From Pseudomonadota bacterium (GTDB taxonomy: Bacteria; Pseudomonadota; Gammaproteobacteria; Burkholderiales; Burkholderiaceae_D), in assembly GCA_023392035.1 (NCBI GenBank), contig JAEVZY010000030.1:1-25477 (forward strand): a stretch of 25,477 bases of DNA. The letters run 5' to 3'. The notes beneath the pieces are model-generated. The model did not search any database. It saw only the letters and a list, made by a program, of their open reading frames with translations, and was not told where the DNA came from. This document shows positions 1-7,055 of the stretch, one piece after another (position 1 is the first letter of the stretch; each line of letters begins with the position of its first letter). Made by a program: the position numbers and the translations under genes.

Positions 1-645
1 GCCATGGACCATGCCAAGGCGCGCGACGCCGTGCACTGCGCGCTGGATGTGGAGGCTTTGCGCCAGGCTTTGCCTGGCAGGCCCGAGCCCGCGCTATGCG
101 TACACAGCCGTGCCGAAAGCCGCGAGCAATATCTCCTGCGACCGGATCTGGGGCGGCGCTTGCGCGCGGCGGATGCGGCCATGCTGCAAGCGCATGCCGG
201 CGCCGGAAGCGACTTGTGCATCGTGCTGGCGGACGGCTTGTCGGCGCTGGCGCTGCAAAGCCATGCGCCGGCCTTGCTGAGTGCGCTCTTGCCGCTGCTG
301 CCGCCGGAATGGAAACTGTCGCCGCTGGTGCTGGCGCAGCAGGCAAGGGTGGCGCTGGGGGATGAGATCGCGGTCTGTCTCGGGGCGAAGATGGTGGCCT
401 TGCTGGTAGGCGAGCGTCCCGGTTTGAGCGCGCCCGACAGCCTTGGAATCTATCTCACCTGGCAGCCCGCAATCGGCACGCTCGATTCAGCCCGCAATTG
501 CATCTCCAACGTGCGTCCGCAGGGTTTGCCGGTCCAGGACGCGGCCGCGCGCCTGGCCTGGCTGTTGCGGCAGATGTCTTTGCAAGAGCTGAGCGGGATT
601 GCGCTCAAGGACGAAAGCCAGCCCGCGGGCCCGCGCTTGAAATAG
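1..645 (+). CDS. eutC: Ethanolamine ammonia-lyase small subunit EutC (5'-truncated by window)
   Basis: This is the C-terminal part of the small subunit of adenosylcobalamin-dependent ethanolamine ammonia-lyase, which with EutB converts ethanolamine to acetaldehyde and ammonia. The reading frame is open from base 1, so the first in-frame ATG (base 4) is probably internal. About 214 residues are visible, while family members are usually around 260-300. Family hallmarks are IVLADGLSALAL, LGAKMVALLVGERPGLSAPD, SLGIYLTWQP, RNCISNVRPQGLP and a C-terminal LSGIALKDE. The Cys in NCISNV and the GERPGL segment are typical of EutC. eutB would be expected just upstream, outside the window. The stop codon lies between the arms of an inverted repeat, and the next gene is convergent, so this is the end of the transcription unit. 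The identification is firm; only the true start is unseen. Confidence 0.93.
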   Translation, partial: AMDHAKARDAVHCALDVEALRQALPGRPEPALCVHSRAESREQYLLRPDLGRRLRAADAAMLQAHAGAGSDLCIVLADGLSALALQSHAPALLSALLPLLPPEWKLSPLVLAQQARVALGDEIAVCLGAKMVALLVGERPGLSAPDSLGIYLTWQPAIGTLDSARNCISNVRPQGLPVQDAAARLAWLLRQMSLQELSGIALKDESQPAGPRLK

Positions 646-660
646 CGTCCCGCGGGCTGG
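618..660. terminator. Inverted repeat between convergent genes, putative terminator
   Basis: There is a perfect 12-bp inverted repeat, CCAGCCCGCGGG (618-629) and CCCGCGGGCTGG (649-660), with a 19-nt loop that contains the eutC stop codon. It sits in the short gap between convergent eutC and the ATP-grasp-like gene, where a bidirectional terminator is expected. No T-run follows on either strand, so it is not a classical intrinsic terminator. A REP-like element is an alternative. Confidence 0.45.
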
Positions 661-681
661 CGAACAAGCGCGACGACAAGT

Positions 682-1818
682 TCAATGCGAAGAGATTTTC
701 CGCGTGCGCCGACCGCCGCGCGTCAGGTCCGGCAATTGCGGCAGGCGCGGCAGGGGCTTTTGCCTGAGCTTGCCCAGCGCTTGGCGCAGCATGCCGCTGG
801 TGGAAAGCGACAGGGAATACAGGTCCAGCGACATGGCCCGCAACAGCCGTCCGCCTTCGTCGCGCGCGCGCAGGCGGTCCCACCAGACCGGGGCCAGCGG
901 ATGTTCGAGGCTGGCGTGATCCTGCGTCACCACCCGCAAGCCATGCTGGCGCGGCGAGGGGCGCACACACTCGGCCACCAGGTTCAGGCCGGACAGGATG
1001 CAGGCCGTCAGGCCGGGCCAGAAATGCGGCACGCAATCGATCAGGCAGACGCGGCCGCTGGCCGGATCGACGCGCGCGCGCAGGCGCATCGGTCCATTGA
1101 AGGCGGACACATGGCACAGGCGCACCGCCAGTTTTTCCAGCTCCAGGCGCACTTCGCCGGCATGCGCCGGCGCCAGGCCGGCGATGGCGAAGGCAATCAC
1201 TTGGCCGCGGTCCGACAACAGGCTGATGCTCACTTCAGCGCCGCTCGGCTGCGCCTGCGCCATAAGCAGGCCGGAGGTGGGCGCGCGCCACAGGTCGCGC
1301 CGGCTGTGGATCAACAGCGCCGGCTCATGCGCGGCCTGGTTCAGCGAGCGCAAATTGAAAGGCAGGCCAAGCTCGCGGGCCAGGGCCAGGAAATCCGGTT
1401 CGGTTTCGGCACCGATCAGGCGACTGGCCGGCACCGGCAAGCCGTGCTGGCGGCACAGGCGCTGAAAGCGCCAGGCATCGTTGAGCAGGTCCATGGTCGG
1501 CGTGTCGGGCACCGGAGAAATCGCCACCGACAGCCGACCGGAAACCCGGTTCACCAGGCGGATGGCATGGCTGTCGGCCGGAATCAACACCAGGTGCCGG
1601 GTGTAGCAGGTGAGGTCATTCACCAGGTCGACGAAAGCGTCGTCATCGCTGCCGTCGAAGCGGATCGTGGTTTGCTGCTCGCACAGGGAAGACCAGCGCA
1701 GGCCGCGATTGTGTTCGCTGCCGATCACCATGCAGCCGGCGTCGGTGAAGCTGCGTATGGCCTGCAGCACGTCGAGGGTGATACGCCGGTCCTGTCCTGC
1801 CACGATGTAGTTGATCAT
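682..1818 (-). CDS. ATP-grasp-like protein, probably degenerate
   Basis: The 378-residue protein has the outline of an ATP-grasp enzyme. Residues 1-100 look like a Rossmann-type pre-ATP-grasp domain (MINYIVAGQDRR, then alternating strands and helices). Residues 105-135 (MDLLNDAWRFQRLCRQHGLPVPAS) match the usual helix-plus-GLPVP entry into the ATP-grasp fold. Residues 195-270 follow the usual order GAEVSISLLSDRG, then RLRARVDPASGRVCLIDCVPHFW. The metal-binding signature usually read as E-I-N-P-R-F appears as D-C-V-P-H-F (residues 261-266), and the lysine expected after GLP is missing (GLPFNLRSLNQ). The active site may therefore be altered or dead. The tail is basic (GGRRTRK). AGGAG lies about 10 nt before the ATG, which supports this start. 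It is divergent from the sulfur operon. No substrate can be named. Confidence 0.7.
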   Translation of the reverse strand: MINYIVAGQDRRITLDVLQAIRSFTDAGCMVIGSEHNRGLRWSSLCEQQTTIRFDGSDDDAFVDLVNDLTCYTRHLVLIPADSHAIRLVNRVSGRLSVAISPVPDTPTMDLLNDAWRFQRLCRQHGLPVPASRLIGAETEPDFLALARELGLPFNLRSLNQAAHEPALLIHSRRDLWRAPTSGLLMAQAQPSGAEVSISLLSDRGQVIAFAIAGLAPAHAGEVRLELEKLAVRLCHVSAFNGPMRLRARVDPASGRVCLIDCVPHFWPGLTACILSGLNLVAECVRPSPRQHGLRVVTQDHASLEHPLAPVWWDRLRARDEGGRLLRAMSLDLYSLSLSTSGMLRQALGKLRQKPLPRLPQLPDLTRGGRRTRKISSH

Positions 1819-2101
1819 CTGCTGTGCGCTCCTGTCGCCGCTGCCTGCCTGGGACGGCCTACTTTATGCGGAGCAAAGGACCGGGTTTTGAGAAAACGCA
1901 ATGGCCGCAAGCCGTATTTTCCACGGTCCAATCTTTAATGAGGCCAAGCAGAAATTCTTGCAATTGCCCGCCCTGATTTGTGCTGGCGCAGCGCGTCTGC
2001 GCCAAATCATGATTGATTTGCCTGTGCTAAATTGGCGGCTTCCCGGAATCGAAAAAAATTCCGCCGGAAGTTCCGCAAGAAAATCAATAACTGGAGACTG
2101 C
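1819..2101 (+). promoter_or_regulatory. Divergent intergenic region, leader of the sulfur operon
   Basis: This 283-bp AT-richer gap separates the divergent ATP-grasp-like gene and the sulfur operon, so it should hold promoters for both. I see no convincing -35/-10 pair. Visible structures are an 8-bp inverted repeat at 1984-2004 and a cluster of GGAA/TTCC half-sites at 2045-2074. GGAG at 2093-2096 lies 5 nt before the ATG at 2102 and is the ribosome binding site of the first sulfur gene. Confidence 0.5.
1984..2004. promoter_or_regulatory. Inverted repeat, candidate operator upstream of the sulfur operon
   Basis: TGGCGCAG (1984-1991) and CTGCGCCA (1997-2004) form a perfect 8-bp inverted repeat with a 5-nt spacer, about 100 bp before the first gene. 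Its size suits a dimeric regulator site. A transcript hairpin is equally possible. No regulator gene is visible in the window. Confidence 0.35.
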
Positions 2102-2416
2102 ATGAAGCGTGCTGGCTTGCTTGCGCTATGCGTGGCCTTGATGCCCCTGGGATCGCTTGCGCAAGATGCCGGCCTGTACGGACAGCGCCTGGCGGCAAGC
2201 TGCGCCAATTGCCACGGCACCCAAGGCAATCCGGCCGACAAGACCATTGCCCCCCTGGCTGGCATGGAGAGCGCAAAGCTCATTGCCGGCATGCGCGCAT
2301 TTCGCGACGGCACGCGCCCGGCTACTGTGATGCAGCAATTGGCCAAGGGCTTCAGCGACGAGCAGCTCGCCAAGATGGCCGATTACTTCGCGGCCCAGAA
2401 GCCGGAGGCGCCATGA
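2102..2416 (+). CDS. Periplasmic monoheme cytochrome c, sulfide dehydrogenase partner (FccA/SoxE-like)
   Basis: This 104-residue secreted class I cytochrome c probably takes electrons from the flavoprotein encoded next. A Sec signal peptide covers residues 1-20 (hydrophobic core GLLALCVALMPLG, ending LAQ). The heme-binding motif CANCH occupies residues 34-38. A Met in PATVMQQL (about M77) is the likely sixth ligand, followed by the usual C-terminal helix (DEQLAKMADYF). The start at 2102 is chosen because GGAG lies 5 nt upstream and because it gives a clean signal peptide; the frame stays open further upstream to 1901 without a plausible start. The stop overlaps the next gene as ATGA. Only one heme is present, whereas the classical FccA of phototrophs is diheme. 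The gene could also be called a generic cytochrome c; the FccA role rests on its coupling to fccB. Confidence 0.85.
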   Translation: MKRAGLLALCVALMPLGSLAQDAGLYGQRLAASCANCHGTQGNPADKTIAPLAGMESAKLIAGMRAFRDGTRPATVMQQLAKGFSDEQLAKMADYFAAQKPEAP

Positions 2417-3684
2417 AGCGCCGCCAATTCCTTCATACCGCCGCCACCGGCCTGGCATTGGGCACGGTTCCAGCCCTGGCCCAGGTCGGCCAAGCGCGTG
2501 CCAAGGTGGTGGTGGTGGGCGGCGGTTACGGCGGCGCCACCGCGGCCAAATATCTGCGCCTGTGGAGCCGCAGCCAGCTGGAGGTGACGCTGGTCGAACC
2601 CGGTGCCGCATTCGTTTCCTGTCCCTTGTCCAACCTGGTGCTGGGCGGTTCGCGCCAGATGGCCGACATCACGCTGCCCTATGACCGCCTGGCCAGCCGC
2701 CACGGCGTGCGCCTGGTGCGCGACAGCGCCGCCGGCATCGATGGCGAAAAGCGTGTGCTGAAACTGGCCGGCGGCCAGAGCCTTGCCTACGACCGGCTGG
2801 TGCTGTCGCCGGGCGTGGACATGGTGTACGACACGCTGCCCGGCATGCACAGCGCAGCGGCGCAGGAACAGATTCCGCACGCCTGGAAAGCGGGCCCGCA
2901 AACCCTGGCCCTGCGCCGCCAACTGGAAGCCATGCCCGATGGCGGCGTGGTGGTCATTACCGTGCCGACGGCGCCGTTTCGTTGTCCGCCGGCGCCGTAT
3001 GAGCGCGCCACGCAGATTGCCTGGTACCTGGCGCGTCACAAGCCGCGCTCCAAGGTGCTGGTGCTGGATGCCAATCCCGAGCCGGTGTCCAAGGGACCGC
3101 TGTTCCTCAAGGTCTGGGCGAGCCGCTACAAGGACATGCTGGAATACCGGCCGCAATTCGATACGGTCGATGTGGATGCGGCCAGGCGCACTGCCATCTC
3201 CGAGCTGGGCGACGAGGTCAAGGCCGATGTGCTGAACGTGATTCCGCCGCAGCGCGCCGGCGCCATCGCGGTCAAGAGCGGTCTGGCCAACATGAACAAG
3301 CGCTGGTGCGAAGTCGATTTCCTGACGTTTGAATCGACCCAGGCCAAAGGCGTGCATGTGCTGGGCGACGCCATCCAGATCGCACCTTTGATGCCGAAGT
3401 CGGGGCACATGGCCAACCAGCATGGCAAGGCGGCCGCCGGCGCCATCGTCGATGTCCTGGCCGGCCGCGCGCCGAACCAGGACCTGGTGCTCACCAATAC
3501 CTGCTACAGCTTCACCTCCGACCAGGAAGTGATGCATATCGCATCCGTGCACCGCTATGACGCGGCGAAGAAGACGCTGCTGCCGGTGCCGGGCGCCAGT
3601 GGCCTGTCGCGCGAACCCAACCAGCAGGAAACGCGCTATGCCTTGGCCTGGGCGCGCAATATCTGGGCCGATACCTTGATGTGA
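2413..3684 (+). CDS. fccB: Flavocytochrome c sulfide dehydrogenase flavoprotein subunit (FccB/SoxF-like)
   Basis: This 423-residue FAD protein oxidises sulfide (or protein-bound sulfane sulfur) in the periplasm and passes electrons to cytochrome c. A Tat-type signal begins at once (KRRQFLHTAATGLALG). An FAD-binding Rossmann motif follows at about residues 31-45 (KVVVVGGGYGGATAAK). The two redox cysteines of the family are recognisable: C191 in RCPPAPYER and C299 in RWCEVDFLTFES. A further conserved segment is FVSCPLSNLVLGG. GVHVLGDA is the second FAD contact, and the C-terminal third resembles the FCSD flavin-binding domain. The ATG overlaps the stop of the cytochrome gene, so the two are translationally coupled. 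Length is normal for the family. The product is distinguished from sulfide:quinone reductase by the Tat signal and the RCPP-PYER motif. Confidence 0.93.
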   Translation: MKRRQFLHTAATGLALGTVPALAQVGQARAKVVVVGGGYGGATAAKYLRLWSRSQLEVTLVEPGAAFVSCPLSNLVLGGSRQMADITLPYDRLASRHGVRLVRDSAAGIDGEKRVLKLAGGQSLAYDRLVLSPGVDMVYDTLPGMHSAAAQEQIPHAWKAGPQTLALRRQLEAMPDGGVVVITVPTAPFRCPPAPYERATQIAWYLARHKPRSKVLVLDANPEPVSKGPLFLKVWASRYKDMLEYRPQFDTVDVDAARRTAISELGDEVKADVLNVIPPQRAGAIAVKSGLANMNKRWCEVDFLTFESTQAKGVHVLGDAIQIAPLMPKSGHMANQHGKAAAGAIVDVLAGRAPNQDLVLTNTCYSFTSDQEVMHIASVHRYDAAKKTLLPVPGASGLSREPNQQETRYALAWARNIWADTLM

Positions 3685-3789
3685 AGATTGACAGCACCGA
3701 GCAGCAAAACAAGCAGCAGCAAAAAAGCAGCAACCAGAAAAACAGCAGCACCGCAGGTCATTGAAGCTTCATCCCTTGGAGGAGAAACC
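3685..3789 (+). repeat. Low-complexity AGC/AAA-rich spacer before the Fe-S subunit gene
   Basis: The 105-bp gap is dominated by AGCAGCA and AAAACA repeats (about 3695-3755). It also contains a 10-bp palindrome, TGAAGCTTCA (3762-3771). A strong GGAGGAG lies just before the ATG at 3790. The gap is open in frame with the downstream gene from a TTG at 3688, so a Ser/Lys/Ala-rich extension is formally possible. The Shine-Dalgarno argues for the ATG. Confidence 0.5.
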
Positions 3790-4296
3790 ATGGCAAAACT
3801 GAACGTCAACGGCAAGGTCCGTGACTACAAGGCGGAAGGCGACACGCCGCTCTTGTGGGTGCTGCGCGAGCAGCTCGGCCTGACCGGCACCAAATATGGC
3901 TGCGGCATCGCCCAGTGCGGCGCCTGCACCGTGCACCTGAACGGCCAGGCCACCCGCAGCTGCGTGCTGCCGGTGTCGGCCGTCAAGTCGACCGACAAGA
4001 TCGTCACCATCGAAGGCCTGTCGCCCGACGGCCACAGCCACCCGCTGCAAAAAGCCTGGGTCACGCTGGACGTGCCGCAATGCGGCTACTGCCAGAGCGG
4101 CATGCTGATGTCGGCCGCGGCGCTGTTGAAGGCCAAGCCCAATCCCACCGACAAGGATATCGACGAAGCGATGACCAATGTCTGCCGTTGCGGCACCTAC
4201 AACCGGGTGCGCGCCGGCATCAAGGCCGTGGCCATGGGCGGCGATGCCAAGAGCGCCGGCCTTGCCATTCAACACGCGGACGGGAGCACGACATGA
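3790..4296 (+). CDS. 2Fe-2S subunit of a molybdenum hydroxylase (isoquinoline 1-oxidoreductase alpha-type)
   Basis: This 168-residue protein is the small electron-transfer subunit of a xanthine oxidase-family enzyme. It carries two [2Fe-2S] clusters. The N-terminal plant-ferredoxin-type cluster uses C38, C43, C46 and C58 (YGCGIAQCGACTVHL and RSCVLP). The C-terminal cluster uses C98, C101, C132 and C134 (PQCGYCQSGM and VCRCGTYNRV). Start ATG 3790 is supported by GGAGGAG a few bases upstream. There is no signal peptide, yet the partner subunit has a Tat signal, so the folded dimer is probably co-exported. The stop overlaps the start of the large subunit (ATGA). The family assignment is certain. 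The substrate is unknown, and IorA is used only as the nearest family name. Confidence 0.92.
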   Translation: MAKLNVNGKVRDYKAEGDTPLLWVLREQLGLTGTKYGCGIAQCGACTVHLNGQATRSCVLPVSAVKSTDKIVTIEGLSPDGHSHPLQKAWVTLDVPQCGYCQSGMLMSAAALLKAKPNPTDKDIDEAMTNVCRCGTYNRVRAGIKAVAMGGDAKSAGLAIQHADGSTT

Positions 4297-6485
4297 GCGC
4301 AGGCACCGCATTGCAAAGCAGCGGCCGTCGCCGCTTTCTGAAAGGGTCCGGCGCTGCCGCCGGCAGCCTGATGGTGGGCTTCCACATTCCCTTGCTGGCG
4401 CAAACTTCGGCCGCGGGCGGCACCCCGGAAATCAATGCCTGGGTGGTGGTCAAGCCGGACGACACCATCGTCGTGCGCGTGGCCCGTTCCGAAATGGGGC
4501 AGGGTACCTTGACCGGCCTGGCGCAATTGGTGGCCGAAGAGCTGGAAGCCAACTGGGCCAAGGTCAGCACCGAATATCCGACGCCGGGCCAGAGCCTGGC
4601 GCGCAATCGGATCTGGGGCGACTTCTCGACCGGCGGCAGCCGTGGCATACGGCAGTCGAACGAGTATGTGCGCAAGGGCGGCGCGGCCGCCCGCATGATG
4701 CTGCTGCAGGCCGCCGCCGATGAATGGAAAGTGCCGGTGTCCGAATGCCGCGCGGCCAACAGCATCATCACCCATGTGCCCAGCGGGCGCAGCAGCAGCT
4801 ACGGCAAGCTGGCCGTGGCCGCGTCCAAGCTGACGCCGCCGGCCGCGGCCGACATCAAGCTGAAAGACCCCAAGGACTGGAAGCTGGCCGGCAAGCGCCT
4901 GGCGCGCCTGGACACGGTGGCCAAGACCAATGGCTCGCAAATCTATGGCGCCGACCTGAAGATGCCCGGCATGCTGAACGCCGCCATCAAGGATTGCCCG
5001 GTGTTCGGCGGCAAGCTCAAGAGCTATAACGCGGCAGCCATTGCCAAGCGGCCCGGCGTGAAGAAAGTGGTGAAGGTCGGCGACAGCGCGGTGGCGGTGG
5101 TGGCCGACACCTGGTGGCATGCCAAGACCGCGCTCGACGCCTTGCCGATCGAATGGGACAAGGGCCCCAACGCCGATCTGGATTCGGCCAAGGTCGCGGC
5201 CTGGTTGAAGGAAGGCCTGGATGCGCCCGAGGCGGTGGTCGGCAACAAGGCCGGCGATGTGAAGCAGGCTCTGGCCGGCGCCGCCCGCAAGATCGAGGCG
5301 GTGTACAGCTATCCGCATCAGAACCACGCCTGCATGGAGCCGATGAACGCCGTGGCGCGTTGGACCTCTGATCGCTGCGAAGTCTGGACCCCGACCCAGA
5401 ACGGCGAAGCGGCGCTGGCCGCGACCTCGGAAGCGGCCGGTCTGCCGCAGAACAAGTGCGAGGTGTACAAGATCAACCTCGGCGGCGGCTTCGGCCGGCG
5501 CGGCGCGGTGCATGACTGGGTGCGCCAGGTGGTGGCAATCGCCAAGGAAATGCCGGGCACGCCGGTCAAGCTCTTGTGGACGCGCGAGGAAGACATGCTG
5601 CATGGCCGCTTCCATCCGGTCACCCAGTGCAAGATGGTGGCTGGCCTGGACGACAAGGGCGAACTCACTTCGCTGGCCATGCGTATTTCCGGGCAATCGA
5701 TCGTGGCCGCGATCCTGCCGCAGAACATGCAGAACGGCAAAGACCCGGTGGTGTTCCAGGGCTTGAATCCACCCGGACCGGAAGCCTCGATCGGTTACAC
5801 CATCCCCAATGTGTTGATCGACCATGCCATGCGCAATCCGCCGGTGCCGCCCGGCTTCTGGCGCGGGGTGAACCTGAACCAGAACACGATCTACCTGGAA
5901 AGCTTCATCGACGAGATCGCGCACGCCACCAGGCAGGACCCGCTGGCCTTGCGGCGCAAGCTGATGGCCAACAGTCCCAAGCATCTGGCGGTGCTCAATG
6001 CCGTTGCCGAAAAAGCCGGCTGGGACAAGCCCGCACCGAAAGGCGTGTATCGCGGCCTGGCCCAGACCATGGGCTTTGGCAGTTATGTGGCGGCCTGCGC
6101 CGAGGTTTCGGTGAGCGATGACGGTGTGCTCAAGATTCATCGCATTGTCGCTGCCACCGATCCCGGCCATGCGGTCAATCCGCAGCAGATCGAAGCCCAG
6201 GTCGAAGGCTCGTTTGTGTATGGCCTGTCGGCGGCGCTGTACGGCGAATGCACGCTCAAGAACGGCCAGATGGAGCAGACCAACTTCGACAGCTATCGTC
6301 CCCTGCGCATGGACGAGATGCCGAAGGTGGAAACCACCGTCATGCCTTCCGGCGGTTTCTGGGGCGGGGTGGGCGAGCCCACCATCGCGGTGGCCGCGCC
6401 GGCGGTGTTGAACGCCATCTTCGCCGCCACCGGCAAACGCATCCGCGATTTGCCGCTGAAGAACCACAGCCTGAAAAAGGCTTGA
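4293..6485 (+). CDS. Molybdopterin-binding subunit of a periplasmic molybdenum hydroxylase (isoquinoline 1-oxidoreductase beta-type)
   Basis: This 730-residue large subunit would carry a molybdopterin cytosine dinucleotide cofactor and hydroxylate an aldehyde or N-heterocycle. A Tat signal is at the N-terminus (SGRRRFLKGSGAAAG). Family motifs in order are ARSEMGQGTLTGLAQLVAEEL (about 65-85), GGGFGRRG in the middle, PVPPGFWRGVN and, near the C-terminus, GGVGEPT with the catalytic glutamate at E695. The N-terminal EMGQG segment and the length of about 730 are typical of the single-chain IorB type, not of the two-part XdhB/CoxL type. No FAD subunit is encoded, so electrons probably go to a cytochrome c; the neighbouring cytochromes are candidates. 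The gene lies between fccB and soxX with very short gaps, implying a role in the sulfur operon. Substrate not predictable. Confidence 0.92.
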   Translation: MSAGTALQSSGRRRFLKGSGAAAGSLMVGFHIPLLAQTSAAGGTPEINAWVVVKPDDTIVVRVARSEMGQGTLTGLAQLVAEELEANWAKVSTEYPTPGQSLARNRIWGDFSTGGSRGIRQSNEYVRKGGAAARMMLLQAAADEWKVPVSECRAANSIITHVPSGRSSSYGKLAVAASKLTPPAAADIKLKDPKDWKLAGKRLARLDTVAKTNGSQIYGADLKMPGMLNAAIKDCPVFGGKLKSYNAAAIAKRPGVKKVVKVGDSAVAVVADTWWHAKTALDALPIEWDKGPNADLDSAKVAAWLKEGLDAPEAVVGNKAGDVKQALAGAARKIEAVYSYPHQNHACMEPMNAVARWTSDRCEVWTPTQNGEAALAATSEAAGLPQNKCEVYKINLGGGFGRRGAVHDWVRQVVAIAKEMPGTPVKLLWTREEDMLHGRFHPVTQCKMVAGLDDKGELTSLAMRISGQSIVAAILPQNMQNGKDPVVFQGLNPPGPEASIGYTIPNVLIDHAMRNPPVPPGFWRGVNLNQNTIYLESFIDEIAHATRQDPLALRRKLMANSPKHLAVLNAVAEKAGWDKPAPKGVYRGLAQTMGFGSYVAACAEVSVSDDGVLKIHRIVAATDPGHAVNPQQIEAQVEGSFVYGLSAALYGECTLKNGQMEQTNFDSYRPLRMDEMPKVETTVMPSGGFWGGVGEPTIAVAAPAVLNAIFAATGKRIRDLPLKNHSLKKA

Positions 6486-6502
6486 GCGGGGGCGGGGACG
6501 GG

Positions 6503-7051
6503 ATGCTCATGTGCTTGAGCATGTGCACGAGCATGTGGCGCCTGTCCCCGCGTTGGCTTGCGAGTGGGTGCCTGGGCTTGTGCTTGTGGCTGGCGTTGCC
6601 GGCACAGGCGCAAGTCCAGCCACCAGTCCAGCCACAAGGTCAGTCGAAAGCGCAATCGAAAGAAGCGATGGCGCCGGCGATGGTGCAGATAGTGGGCGAT
6701 GGCATCCCGCGCCCGCTGACGGCGCAAGCCGGCGATCCGGCGCGCGGTCGCGCGATTGTCACCAATCGCAGTGTCGGGCTCTGCCTCCTGTGCCACAGCG
6801 GACCATTTGCGGAACAGCGCTTCCAGGGCAATCTGGCGCCCAACCTGGCCGTGGTCAGCGCGCGCCTGTCGCCTGCCCAATTGCGATTGCGCCTGGTGGA
6901 CAGCAGCCGCGTGAACCCGGACAGCATCATGCCGGCCTACTACCGCGTCGAGGGTTTCAACCGGGTGGCGGCGCAGGCACAGGGCAAGACCATTTTGTCG
7001 GCGCAGCAGATTGAAGACGTGGTGGCCTTCCTGGCCAGCCTGCGGGAATGA
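6503..7051 (+). CDS. soxX: Sulfur-oxidation c-type cytochrome SoxX
   Basis: SoxX is the monoheme partner of SoxA in the complex that oxidatively joins thiosulfate or another sulfur substrate to the SoxY cysteine. The 182-residue product has a signal peptide (hydrophobic LASGCLGLCLWLALPAQAQ, about 19-37), a Gln/Lys/Pro linker and a cytochrome domain. That domain carries CLLCH (C94, C97, H98) within the family segment GLCLLCHSGPFAEQRFQGNLAPNL. It continues with RLSPAQLRLRLVDSSRVNPDSIMPAYYRV, where M143 is the likely heme ligand, and ends IEDVVAFLASL. Four in-frame ATGs lie at 6503, 6509, 6521 and 6533. I use 6503 because a G-rich stretch precedes it, but 6533 would give a more usual signal peptide. 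The gene starts 17 nt after the molybdenum hydroxylase gene. Confidence 0.9.
   Translation: MLMCLSMCTSMWRLSPRWLASGCLGLCLWLALPAQAQVQPPVQPQGQSKAQSKEAMAPAMVQIVGDGIPRPLTAQAGDPARGRAIVTNRSVGLCLLCHSGPFAEQRFQGNLAPNLAVVSARLSPAQLRLRLVDSSRVNPDSIMPAYYRVEGFNRVAAQAQGKTILSAQQIEDVVAFLASLRE
6505..6540 (+). repeat. Three 12-bp tandem units at the soxX start
   Basis: Units beginning at 6505, 6517 and 6529 share the core GAGCATGTGC with small changes (first unit GCTCATGTGC). They create the run of alternative in-frame ATG codons at the start of soxX, so they bear directly on which start is used. Confidence 0.6.
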
Positions 7052-7055
7052 AAAG

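Noticed and set aside
685..1938. 417-residue open frame on the + strand opposite the ATP-grasp-like gene
   Set aside because: Rich in Arg/Gln/Ala/His without domain features; the - strand frame has a ribosome binding site and ATP-grasp organisation.
2013..2033. TTGATT and TAAATT as a promoter of the sulfur operon
   Set aside because: The spacing is only about 9 bp, too short for a sigma70 promoter.
3688..3789. N-terminal Ser/Lys/Ala-rich extension of the Fe-S subunit from a TTG codon
   Set aside because: It is low-complexity and would bury the strong GGAGGAG; relatives of this subunit start at the ferredoxin domain.
4269..6467. 732-residue open frame on the - strand opposite the Mo hydroxylase gene
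   Set aside because: Antisense shadow of a highly conserved gene, His/Gly/Ala-rich composition, no motif.
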